A stretch of DNA of 31,702 nucleotides, taken from contig CAYJPA010000074.1 of the NCBI GenBank assembly GCA_964371945.1, positions 1 through 31,702 of the forward strand. The letters run 5' to 3'. How positions within the stretch are numbered: the stretch's first letter is position 1; every line of letters begins with the position of its first letter. Of the stretch, positions 1 through 6,421 are shown piece by piece. The DNA comes from CAYJPA01 sp964371945. GTDB lineage: Bacteria > Chloroflexota > Chloroflexia > Thermomicrobiales > UBA6265. The translations under genes were made by a program, and so were the position numbers. Under the pieces are notes generated by a model, which had not been told where the DNA came from, made no database searches, and saw only the letters and a program-made list of their open reading frames with translations.

Positions 1-2
1 GC

Positions 3-85
3 GGAGAGGTGGCCGAGTGGTTTAAGGCGGCTGTCTTGAAAACAGTTGAGCGAAAGCTCCGTAGGTTCGAATCCTATCCTCTCCG
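3..85 (+). tRNA. tRNA-Ser (TGA anticodon)
   Basis: Class II tRNA with a long variable arm. The acceptor strand GGAGAGG (3-9) pairs with CCTCTCC (78-84), and the discriminator base is G85. The anticodon stem 30-34/42-46 encloses loop CTTGAAA with anticodon TGA at 37-39. The T arm is 61-77 with TTCGAAT in the loop. The bases after the discriminator are CCC, so CCA is not fully encoded. It lies 29 bases before tRNA-Ser(GCT), with no terminator between, so the two are probably co-transcribed. Confidence 0.96.
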
Positions 86-114
86 CCCAATTAACAATCG
101 ATGACCCAGACCAC

Positions 115-205
115 GGGAAGGTGCCAGAGTGGTCGAATGGGGCCGCCTGCTAAGCGGTTGTGCGGGCTTTAATCCGCACCGAGGGTTCGAATCCCTCCCT
201 TCCCG
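115..205 (+). tRNA. tRNA-Ser (GCT anticodon)
   Basis: Class II serine tRNA reading AGC/AGU. The acceptor GGGAAGG (115-121) pairs with CCTTCCC (198-204), and the discriminator is G205. The anticodon loop CTGCTAA (147-153) gives GCT at 149-151. A long variable arm precedes the T arm (181-197, loop TTCGAAT). Trailing bases are CCG rather than CCA. A weak GC hairpin and a run of five T follow at about 205-225 and may end transcription. Confidence 0.96.
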
Positions 206-223
206 CCGCGCCGGCGTCGATTT

Positions 224-253
224 TTGATGCCCGGCAACGGGATCATCTATACT
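224..253 (+). promoter_or_regulatory. Promoter of tRNA-Arg
   Basis: A -35 element TTGATG (224-229) and a -10 element TATACT (248-253) are separated by 18 bases. The -10 ends 17 bases before the first base of mature tRNA-Arg, so this is a convincing sigma-70-type promoter for it. Confidence 0.6.
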
Positions 254-270
254 TCTTCCGCTCCGCGCGA

Positions 271-346
271 GCGCCTGTAGCTCAGGGGATAGAGCGTTGG
301 GTTGCGGACCCAAAGGCCGCAGGTTCGATTCCTGCCAGGCGTACCA
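271..346 (+). tRNA. tRNA-Arg (GCG anticodon), CCA encoded
   Basis: Class I tRNA. The acceptor GCGCCTG (271-277) pairs with CAGGCGT (336-342), the discriminator is A343 and CCA is encoded at 344-346. The anticodon stem TTGGG/CCCAA (297-301/309-313) encloses TTGCGGA, so the anticodon is GCG (304-306) with G at position 37. The T arm is 319-335 with loop TTCGATT. Most bacteria read CGU/CGC/CGA with a tRNA-Arg of ACG anticodon deaminated to inosine, so a genomic GCG is unusual. A strong terminator follows. Confidence 0.95.
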
Positions 347-352
347 GAGAAG

Positions 353-382
353 CCCATCGGTCACATCGACCGGTGGGTTTTT
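353..382 (+). terminator. Rho-independent terminator after tRNA-Arg
   Basis: The stem CCCATCGGT (353-361) pairs with ACCGGTGGG (369-377) with one G-T wobble, around a 7-base loop, followed by TTTTT (378-382). It ends the tRNA transcript and sits just beyond the 3' end of the convergent glycosyltransferase gene. Confidence 0.85.
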
Positions 383-396
383 GTGTCTCCCCAACC

Positions 397-2394
397 CTAC
401 CTGGGCATCCCCTGGATGCCGCGATAGTTCCGCGGGCTGACATCAACCAGGTACATCGCGATCTCGCCCGCCGGATACCGGATGACGTCCACCACCCGCG
501 TGTACAGCCGGATTCGATCGCTGCCCATCATGATCTCGTCGTAGCGCTCGCGCCGGATCGCGAAAAGCTCATGCCGGCTGAGCGTCACCTGGTCGAAACC
601 GCCGATCACCGATTTCGCGCGCACGTCTTCGTCGTCCGCCAGGTAAAAGTCGAGGAACACGTGGGCCTCGTTGAAGTCGCCGTCGAGCAGGAAACGATCG
701 TAGATCGCGTCGTACTCCTTGAACGCGTCAATTGCCTGCCGGGGACCGTACTGCCAACCGTAGTATCCCGCCGAGACATCTGGATAGTCCTGATACGGTC
801 CCGCGTAGAACCTGACCCCGCCGACGACGACGATGGCCAGCACGACCGCCGAGAGCGCTCCGGGGTGGATCTTGAGCTCCTTTTGCTGTCGCGCGAGCTG
901 AATCAGCCAGTGCATGCCAAGCGAGGCCAGAATGGCCACGGAGATCATTGTCGAGAAGATGGCAAATGTGTACGGCGGATTCAGCTCGCCGGTGGTCAGG
1001 ATATCCGGCACCGGATAGAGCACAAGCGTAGTCAATCCGACCACGCCGAAGAGCCGGCCGCGCGGCTCCTTGATGCGGAAAACTGCGACGATGCCCGCGA
1101 CCACCAGCGGCAGGAGAATCCATGTCAGTTCGCCCGCGCCAATGACCGAATGACGGGAGATGAAGCCGCCGGGCATCGCGGATTCGCCCTTGGTGAAGAG
1201 GTAGTCGCTGCTGAAGTATTTGGGGTAGTTGCTCAGCGCGGTCTGCATCCGGTCAACGGAGAGCAACGGATCGGGTGAGAAGTCTTTGTCCTTGAATCGA
1301 TCCATGAACCGCTCGTCGGTCAGCGCCTTGATCAACACCGGCACCCAAACGAGCGCGGTCGCCGCCAGCGTGGTCGCCAGGCGACGGTATCCCTTCCAAT
1401 CGGATCGGCGGACCACGAGCTCACCCAGCACGAGTCCAGCCAAAATGACCGGCGCCGCCAGGTAGTACGACAGGTTTCCGTACACGGAGAGACCAAATCC
1501 GATCCCCGCCAGAAGCGGCCACCGCCATTGCGGGCTGTCATGGGCGCGCGCATAGCAGTAAAGCGCGGCGGTGATACAGAAAAGCGAGGGGCCATGTCCG
1601 AAGTTGAGCCGGGCGACATGAATGAAAACCGGGGAAAAGGCGAATGCCAGAACACCGATCTCGCCAAAACTCCAGCCCAACCGTCGCACCAGCGCGATCA
1701 GCAGTACGATGGCGCCAATCGACCAGAACAAGGACGCCAGACGGATCGAGAAATCAGAAAGTCCGAGAAGCGCAACGAACGGCGCCGAGGCGAGGAGTGG
1801 AAGCGTTCCAAAATTGGTGTACGCGAAGTGTTGATAAAAAAACGGGATGTTGAAACTCGTGAGCTGATTGTGAAGGAGCTCGCGTGTCCTGACTCCGATC
1901 TCTGCCTCGTCGCAGAAGAGACCAGCCGGGATATCCCCAAGATCGGCGAAGAGCATGAACCCGAGGCTCCCCGCGACCACCCCTGAAACGAGAGTCGAGA
2001 TCGCGCTCGCACTCGCAACCTCGGTTCGAAGCCGGCTGCCGGCAGACCCTCGAGATCCCTCAAATCCGCTTCTCCATCTGACGTGACGATCTGGACCTGG
2101 AGCGGTGGCAGCGATCGCCCCGGCCGGTGTTGCCTCCATCGCCGCGATGATCTCCTCGTCAAAGGTGAGCGCCGCCGGCCTCGTCAGCTCAGTCGGTCCG
2201 GCGATCGCGACTTTGTCGAGCTCTTCCTTTAGCGCGAGGTGAATCTCGGAATCATCGCGAGCGAACAGAGCCGCTTTTTGGGAGACGAAGGTGGCCAGAA
2301 TCACGACGATCGTCGCCAGGAAGACCGCCGCGCTCGGACCCAGCGCGAGCCCGGAGAATCCGATCAGCGCGAGGCAGACCACGAGCACGATCAT
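397..2394 (-). CDS. GT39/ArnT-type polytopic membrane glycosyltransferase
   Basis: A membrane protein of about 665 residues resembling dolichyl/polyprenyl-phosphate-mannose protein mannosyltransferases (PMT, ArnT, GT83). These enzymes move a sugar from a lipid carrier onto a protein or lipid outside the membrane; the acceptor here is unknown. Two N-terminal membrane helices are followed by a soluble linker, then a core of about ten hydrophobic segments. The acidic pair in FCDEAE at about residues 159-164 matches the catalytic D-E motif in the first extracytoplasmic loop of this fold. A soluble C-terminal part ends near NYRGIQGMPR. The frame is open to an ATG at 2535, but the stretch before 2394 is basic and lacks family character. 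The ATG at 2394, just before the first hydrophobic segment and preceded by GGGATGG, is preferred. It lies between two pairs of serine tRNAs on the opposite strand. Confidence 0.8.
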   Translation of the reverse strand: MIVLVVCLALIGFSGLALGPSAAVFLATIVVILATFVSQKAALFARDDSEIHLALKEELDKVAIAGPTELTRPAALTFDEEIIAAMEATPAGAIAATAPGPDRHVRWRSGFEGSRGSAGSRLRTEVASASAISTLVSGVVAGSLGFMLFADLGDIPAGLFCDEAEIGVRTRELLHNQLTSFNIPFFYQHFAYTNFGTLPLLASAPFVALLGLSDFSIRLASLFWSIGAIVLLIALVRRLGWSFGEIGVLAFAFSPVFIHVARLNFGHGPSLFCITAALYCYARAHDSPQWRWPLLAGIGFGLSVYGNLSYYLAAPVILAGLVLGELVVRRSDWKGYRRLATTLAATALVWVPVLIKALTDERFMDRFKDKDFSPDPLLSVDRMQTALSNYPKYFSSDYLFTKGESAMPGGFISRHSVIGAGELTWILLPLVVAGIVAVFRIKEPRGRLFGVVGLTTLVLYPVPDILTTGELNPPYTFAIFSTMISVAILASLGMHWLIQLARQQKELKIHPGALSAVVLAIVVVGGVRFYAGPYQDYPDVSAGYYGWQYGPRQAIDAFKEYDAIYDRFLLDGDFNEAHVFLDFYLADDEDVRAKSVIGGFDQVTLSRHELFAIRRERYDEIMMGSDRIRLYTRVVDVIRYPAGEIAMYLVDVSPRNYRGIQGMPR

Positions 2395-2567
2395 TCCATC
2401 CCGGCTCTGGCGATCCACGTCCACCTGCCCGGCCTTTCCGTCGCGGCGCACTGTACGGCCACGTGTTTGAGCATGATAACGGAGAGGCGGGCGATCTCGA
2501 AGGGCATCACCTGGGGAGCAAGAATCCGGGATCAATTTCTCAGGTCGAATCCCGCCCCTGGGTTTGG

Positions 2568-2573
2568 TAGAAT
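2568..2573 (+). promoter_or_regulatory. -10 element of tRNA-Ser(CGA)
   Basis: TAGAAT ends 7 bases before the mature tRNA-Ser(CGA), the distance expected for a tRNA promoter. The hexamer 17 bases further upstream (TCGAAT, 2545-2550) is a poor -35. Confidence 0.4.
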
Positions 2574-2580
2574 GGTGAGT

Positions 2581-2666
2581 GGAGAGGTGTCCGAGTGGTT
2601 GATGGTGCCGCTCTCGAAAAGCGGTCTAGTGATGAGCTAGCGTGGGTTCGAATCCCACCCTCTCCG
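2581..2666 (+). tRNA. tRNA-Ser (CGA anticodon)
   Basis: Class II serine tRNA reading UCG. The acceptor GGAGAGG (2581-2587) pairs with CCTCTCC (2659-2665), and the discriminator is G2666. The anticodon loop CTCGAAA (2613-2619) gives CGA at 2615-2617. A long variable arm lies about 2625-2641, and the T arm is 2642-2658. Trailing bases are CCG, not CCA. The acceptor is identical to that of tRNA-Ser(TGA) at 3-85. Confidence 0.96.
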
Positions 2667-2671
2667 CCGCG

Positions 2672-2695
2672 CCGGCTAGCTCTTGAGCTCGCCGG
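2672..2695 (+). terminator. Terminator-like hairpin between two serine tRNAs
   Basis: CCGGC-T-AGCT (2672-2681) folds against AGCT-C-GCCGG (2686-2695) with one internal mismatch and loop CTTG. A weak T-rich stretch (ATTCATTTTA) follows. It could be a poor terminator or a processing hairpin between tRNA-Ser(CGA) and tRNA-Ser(GGA). Confidence 0.4.
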
Positions 2696-2707
2696 TGATT
2701 CATTTTA

Positions 2708-2796
2708 GGAAGGGTCGCATAGTTGGCCTAGTGCGCGCGACTGGAAATCGCGTATGCGGTGAACCCGCATCGAGGGTTCGAATCCCTCCCCTTCCG
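2708..2796 (+). tRNA. tRNA-Ser (GGA anticodon)
   Basis: Class II serine tRNA reading UCC/UCU. The acceptor GGAAGGG (2708-2714) pairs with CCCTTCC (2789-2795), and the discriminator is G2796. The anticodon stem CGCGA/TCGCG encloses CTGGAAA with GGA at 2743-2745. The T arm is 2772-2788. Trailing bases are CCC, not CCA. It marks the left edge of the accessory region with the toxin-antitoxin and DUF6884 genes. Confidence 0.96.
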
Positions 2797-2869
2797 CCCC
2801 AAGATACCAACTGCAATCATGGTGGGCACCTCCAACTAAAGTTGCATTATCTCCTTGTTCGGAAACATC

Positions 2870-2925
2870 GCGGCTCATTTGCATGAGCCGCATTCCAGGT
2901 TTCGCAGAGGCGCATGGCATGCGCC
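2870..2925. other. Two tandem hairpins downstream of tRNA-Ser(GGA)
   Basis: Between the tRNA and the end of higA (2797-3069) no gene is seen. The stretch holds two close dyads. GCGGCTCAT (2870-2878) pairs perfectly with ATGAGCCGC (2883-2891) around a 4-base loop, and GGCGCAT (2909-2915) pairs with ATGCGCC (2919-2925) around three bases. Neither has a T tract in either direction, so they are not clear intrinsic terminators. Their role is unknown. Confidence 0.5.
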
Positions 2926-3069
2926 AATTGCCTTCCATACGACATGATCAGAGAGATCGAGTCGCTCGGGAACTCATAGGCTTCACGCTGCTACGTGCAA
3001 CCCTTGCGGGCCGCGCTACGAAGCGAGTCGCGAAGAACCGTGGCGACCGTTGAGGGTTTTGGATCCCCA

Positions 3070-3381
3070 CTACGCGGCCGCAACATTGAGCGGACGAGCA
3101 CGCTCAATACGTTCAAGCTCGCGAGGGTTGTTCATCGCTTCCCACAAGTCGTTCCGCCGCTGGACATTCAGCCAGAGCTCAGGCGAGTTCCCAAACACCC
3201 GACCGAGAATCAGAGCGGTCGCCGCGGTAACGGTTCTCCGGTCATTGCACAACTCGTTGACATGCTTTCGTTGAACACCCATCGCATCGGCCAGCGCCTG
3301 CTGCGTGAGCCCCAAAGGCTTCAAAAACTCTTCAACCAGTATCTCTCCTACCGTGGCCGGTTTGCGCTTCGTCTTTAGCAT
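3070..3381 (-). CDS. higA: HigA-type antitoxin (XRE-family HTH)
   Basis: A 103-residue antitoxin of the HigA branch of the XRE family. It neutralises the HigB ribosome-dependent mRNA interferase and represses its own operon. The N-terminal VGEILVEEFLKPLGLTQQAL is typical of HigA, and the helix-turn-helix covers about residues 24-48 (LTQQALADAMGV to NELCNDRRTV). The C-terminal part (GNSPELWLNVQRRNDLWEA) is the dimerisation region usual for the family. The ATG is preceded by GGGAAGAAAG, a usable ribosome binding site. The gene lies 12 bases after higB, in the toxin-first order characteristic of higBA. Length and motifs are normal, so the antitoxin looks intact. Confidence 0.93.
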   Translation of the reverse strand: MLKTKRKPATVGEILVEEFLKPLGLTQQALADAMGVQRKHVNELCNDRRTVTAATALILGRVFGNSPELWLNVQRRNDLWEAMNNPRELERIERARPLNVAAA

Positions 3382-3393
3382 CGCTTTCTTCCC

Positions 3394-3663
3394 TCATCTC
3401 AAACTATGGTCATCAAGATAGACATCGGAGGCCTCACCGTGTCGTCCATCCCAACGAAACAACAAGCGCCACTGCCTGTTAACGCGGACTGAATGAAAAA
3501 CTTCAAGATCGCCGCGAAGCTTCTCGAAATGGTTGCCTGGCGCAACCCTCAAGACCTGATCGGTGATCGCATCGCTGATCATCCGGAGCTTTCGCAACAG
3601 CCGCTTGGCAAGTTCTGGAGGAATGTGCGACGAGCGGACGTCGTGATCAAAGAAATTCCTCAA
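3394..3663 (-). CDS. higB: HigB-type toxin (RelE/ParE superfamily mRNA interferase)
   Basis: An 89-residue toxin close to the usual length of about 92 for HigB. Family features are the helical LAKRLLRKLRMI stretch, the block VAPGNHFEKLRGD at about residues 40-52, and the strand pair VNRQWRLLFRWDG at about 61-73. This core corresponds to the PGN...L-GD...N-QWR-CF-W signature of HigB toxins, which cleave mRNA in the ribosomal A site. The only in-frame start is TTG at 3663, directly after an in-frame TGA, and no good Shine-Dalgarno precedes it. This suggests low toxin translation. It is first in the operon with higA. A palindrome about 50 bases upstream is a likely HigA operator. Confidence 0.9.
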   Translation of the reverse strand: MRNFFDHDVRSSHIPPELAKRLLRKLRMISDAITDQVLRVAPGNHFEKLRGDLEVFHSVRVNRQWRLLFRWDGRHGEASDVYLDDHSLR

Positions 3664-3715
3664 TCAGCGGACTTGAAACCCGAGAACTATCTAAATCAAA
3701 CTGCAAGCGGCACCA

Positions 3716-3730
3716 TACCACCCGATGGTA
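3716..3730. promoter_or_regulatory. Likely HigA operator palindrome upstream of higB
   Basis: TACCA (3716-3720) and TGGTA (3726-3730) form an inverted repeat around CCCGA, 53 bases before the higB start. On the minus strand, TTGATT about 17 bases upstream of a TGGTAT could be the promoter, in which case the palindrome overlaps the -10. HigA proteins bind palindromes in this position. The assignment rests on position and symmetry only. Confidence 0.4.
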
Positions 3731-4081
3731 CATTGCGAATCAATGCCTTTGAAAGAGAGTTCGCGCAGGAGCGTTCTGGATACGTCAGCACGTCCCTGAA
3801 TGGGCTCGGTGTTTGCTCCTCCTCAGTCTGCCAACTGCGCCGCCATCAATCGGGACTTTGATCCCATAGAGTGACTCTCTCTTTCACTGTCATTATGGCG
3901 GTCGACACAATTGGCAAACGCTCGTAGTTCGTGGCGGCACCGGCGTTCGGCGCCAATCGCGCATGTTCCCTTCTATTTAGTAGCACAAACGCCGCTGCTT
4001 GGTCGTGGATCCCGAGCCGCACGGCAACTCGGACGATATACGGGCGACCACACCGAGCGCTTCTTGAACTGGATGTGGGGT
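3731..4081. other. Non-coding stretch between higB operator and DUF6884 gene
   Basis: No convincing gene is seen. Frames that stay open here, including the 5' extension of the DUF6884 frame back to 3911, are basic and compositionally unlike protein, with no ribosome binding site. The promoter of the DUF6884 cassette should lie here, but no strong -35/-10 pair stands out. Confidence 0.5.
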
Positions 4082-4660
4082 ATGACTGCTTCGCAGAACA
4101 TTCGGGCGCTCGCCCGCGAAGGAATGAGCACTGCTGAAATAGCACGACGCTTGGGAATTCGCTACCAAACCGCATATGCGGTGCTGAAGCCACGCGTGGT
4201 ACCTGCTAAGGTCTCGAAGTTCTCTCACAAAAACGCACAGCTGGATCTCACGGATGCGCTCATTCTGGTTTCGTGTGTAAGCCAAAAGATGGACGAGCCA
4301 GCGCCAGCCCGATTGCTCTACCAATCGGTTTGGTTCAAAACAGTTCGAGCATTCATCGAGGCTCGCAATGCTGATTGGTTGATACTTTCGGCCCAGCACG
4401 GGTTGATCTCGCCCGAAACGCGCATCGCGCCATATGAGAAGACACTCAATTCCGCCGGTGTGGCGGAGCGGCGAGCCTGGGCCGATAAGGTCTACGGCCA
4501 AATCCAACTGAATTTGCAAGGCAAGCGACGAATAGTCATTTTTGCTGGAGAGCGCTACCGCGAGTTTTTGACACCGGCTCTTGAGCGTAACGGATACACG
4601 GTGGAGATACCTATGGTGGGCCTTCGCATTGGCGAACAACTAGCGTGGTTAGCAGCATGA
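4082..4660 (+). CDS. HTH plus DUF6884 domain protein
   Basis: A predicted 192-residue protein. Residues 4-38 form a helix-turn-helix resembling a resolvase or homeodomain-like HTH (AREGMSTAEIARRLGI). From about residue 58 it matches the DUF6884 pattern as I recall it: LVSCVSQK (62-69, with Cys65), an AP-AR-LY segment, ILSAQHGLISP (101-111), PYEKTL (117-122), FAGERYREFL (154-163) and GLRIGEQLAWL (180-190). The ILSA-x-HGL...PY signature recalls the LSG-x-YG-LRP...PYR block of YaaA (DUF328), a DNA-binding oxidative-stress protein, so a shared fold is possible; this is inference. The start at ATG 4082 is chosen because the HTH begins at once; ATG 4073 is the alternative. Its TGA overlaps the next gene's ATG. 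The biochemical role is unknown. Confidence 0.75.
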   Translation: MTASQNIRALAREGMSTAEIARRLGIRYQTAYAVLKPRVVPAKVSKFSHKNAQLDLTDALILVSCVSQKMDEPAPARLLYQSVWFKTVRAFIEARNADWLILSAQHGLISPETRIAPYEKTLNSAGVAERRAWADKVYGQIQLNLQGKRRIVIFAGERYREFLTPALERNGYTVEIPMVGLRIGEQLAWLAA

Positions 4661-5406
4661 CGACGAGCAGAATGAATGATCTTGTTCGACTCTATGGTCT
4701 TCTCGAGAGATTGGAAGCGAACTCCGGCGGCAAACGGTTTCTGAACGCGCTCCCTCCGGCAAGTAGTTGGCCACAACGGGGTGTCTACTTCTTTTTTGAC
4801 TCAGCCGAAGCTCGCACCGGCAGCGGACACGGTCCCAGGCTGGTCAGAGTGGGGACGCATGCTTTGGGCGCAGGCGCCCGCTCGACACTACGCCAGCGCT
4901 TGCTGCAACATGCCGGAAACTCAACCGGATTTGGTGGAAACCATCGCGGATCAATCTTCAGGCTCCTTGTCGGCGAGGCTTTAATCACAAGCGGAGCTTG
5001 TCCACAATGCTCTTCCTGGGGGGTCAAAGGCGATATTGGAAGGGCTTCAGCCCAGCTTTGCATCGACAGAGCAGCCCTGGCCGCGGCCGAACAACCTGTC
5101 GAAGCCGCGGTTTCTGACTATTTGGGACGACTACCGTTCTTGTGGCTTCCAGTCGAGGATGCGCCTGGACCAAACTCGCTGCGTGGTCTGATCGAGCGAA
5201 ACGTGATTGCCCTGGTGAGTGACCTGAATCAAGAAAACATCGATCCTCCATCTCAATCATGGCTAGGACGCTACTCGGGCCGGGACAAAGTCAGATTTTC
5301 CGGCCTATGGAATCAGCGCCACGTTGACGAGGATTACAAGTCAACTTTTCTTGATACTCTGGAATCCGCGATAGATCAGTCCGAAGGTCATCATCCTAAG
5401 GCGTAA
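4657..5406 (+). CDS. GIY-YIG-like domain protein, partner of DUF6884 protein
   Basis: A predicted 249-residue soluble protein whose ATG overlaps the TGA of the DUF6884 gene (ATGA), a sign of translational coupling. Residues 41-95 resemble the core of a GIY-YIG nuclease: RGVYFFFD (41-48) for the GIY strand, LVRVGTH (62-68) for the YIG strand, then LRQRLLQH (78-85) with the expected conserved arginine. A glutamate in RGLIERN (176-182) could be the metal-binding residue of the family. The two tyrosine positions are degenerate (GVY kept, YIG replaced by RVG), so nuclease activity is uncertain. A possible zinc pair CPQC lies at 115-118. The GTG at 4645 is an alternative start but lacks the overlap logic. 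Function is not established. Confidence 0.65.
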   Translation: MTTSRMNDLVRLYGLLERLEANSGGKRFLNALPPASSWPQRGVYFFFDSAEARTGSGHGPRLVRVGTHALGAGARSTLRQRLLQHAGNSTGFGGNHRGSIFRLLVGEALITSGACPQCSSWGVKGDIGRASAQLCIDRAALAAAEQPVEAAVSDYLGRLPFLWLPVEDAPGPNSLRGLIERNVIALVSDLNQENIDPPSQSWLGRYSGRDKVRFSGLWNQRHVDEDYKSTFLDTLESAIDQSEGHHPKA

Positions 5407-5485
5407 CAAAAATAACATTCACGCTATGGTGCAACGCACAATGGCACGAGAGCTCTGAAGCCTCGAGCTTGGTCAAGCGCTCTAT

Positions 5486-6418
5486 TCAGCATTCATCAAT
5501 CAGAACGTTGTCAATTAGTCGATCAACATCGGCTCGTCTTGGCATCGAGCGTTGCGCTCCGGCCACTGTCACGGCAAGCGATCCGGCTGCGACTCCCGCG
5601 CGCAGCGCAAGCTCCGCGTCGGCGCCCTCCGCGAGGCGAGCAGCAAAGGCGCCACAAAATGCGTCACCCGCTCCGGTGGTGTCTACCACGGTCACTTTCG
5701 GCGCCGGAGCGAGAGCGATTTTGCCATCGATGTTGGCGACCGCGCCCTCCGGCCCGATCGTGATCACGATCCATTGCGGACCGAGCGCGCGCAGTCGTTC
5801 TGTGATCAGGGGCCAATCGGGCGCGGTCTGCTCTCCGAGCAATTCGAATGCCTCGGTTTCGTTCACGATCAGGCAATCGATCAGCGGCAACAGTTCGCGG
5901 CCGGTTGCCGGCTCAGGCGTTGCGTTGCAGATGACGCGTGCACTGGCTTCGCGTGCCACGGTGAAGAGCTCTTGGAGCGATTCGTTTGGGAGCTCGAGGG
6001 TGGAGAGCACAATCGACGGTTTTCGACGCTCGAACGCGGTCACTGCCGTTTCCGGGGAGATCGAGAGCGTGGCGCCGGGCACATACGCAATCCGGTTCTC
6101 GCCGCTCTCTTCGACAGTGATCAATGCCACCCCGGACGCGACGCCTTCCGTTAGCCGCACGCTCTCGACATCGATTCCGTCGGCGGCCAGGTCGGCCAGG
6201 CGTTGGCGTCCGAAATCGTCGGCGCCGAGCGCGCCTAGCATCGTGGTGTCTGCTCCCGATCTCGCGGCTGCCAGCGCCTGATTCGCGCCTTTGCCCCCAC
6301 CGAACACATTGAACTCGGTGCCGGTCACCGTCTCCCCGGCCGCCGGTGCCCGTTGCACACGCGCGACCAGATCGGTATTGATCGCCCCCGCGACCAGAAC
6401 GCCTCCGCTCTTCCCCAC
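5486..6418 (-). CDS. rbsK: Ribokinase (PfkB family)
   Basis: A 310-residue PfkB-family sugar kinase, the usual length for RbsK, which phosphorylates ribose to ribose-5-phosphate in the cytoplasm. Signatures are NTDLV at 14-18 (substrate binding), FGGGKGANQA at 39-48 (PfkB signature 1), NETE at 186-189, and DTTGAGDAFCG at 246-256 (signature 2) with catalytic Asp252. The start is GTG, 3 bases after the stop of the transglutaminase gene, so it is the last gene of the moxR operon. No ribose transporter or RbsD is nearby, so the substrate could be another sugar or nucleoside; ribokinase is the best call from the overall match. It converges on the GIY-YIG-like gene. Confidence 0.88.
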   Translation of the reverse strand: MGKSGGVLVAGAINTDLVARVQRAPAAGETVTGTEFNVFGGGKGANQALAAARSGADTTMLGALGADDFGRQRLADLAADGIDVESVRLTEGVASGVALITVEESGENRIAYVPGATLSISPETAVTAFERRKPSIVLSTLELPNESLQELFTVAREASARVICNATPEPATGRELLPLIDCLIVNETEAFELLGEQTAPDWPLITERLRALGPQWIVITIGPEGAVANIDGKIALAPAPKVTVVDTTGAGDAFCGAFAARLAEGADAELALRAGVAAGSLAVTVAGAQRSMPRRADVDRLIDNVLIDEC

Positions 6419-6421
6419 CTG

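Noticed and set aside
160..1278. Long plus-strand open frame of 372 codons
   Set aside because: It begins inside tRNA-Ser(GCT), runs through tRNA-Arg, and is antisense to the glycosyltransferase. Its product is Arg/His/Asp-rich with no domain character.
5407..5485. Right-hand attachment repeat of tRNA-Ser(GGA)
   Set aside because: No copy of the tRNA 3' end (GAGGGTTCGAATCCCTC or shorter recognisable part) was seen near the right edge of the accessory region.
5469..6281. Plus-strand Ser/Ala/Thr-rich open frame of 270 codons
   Set aside because: It is antisense to rbsK, which has full PfkB signatures, and the Ser/Ala bias is the usual result of reading high-GC genes backwards.
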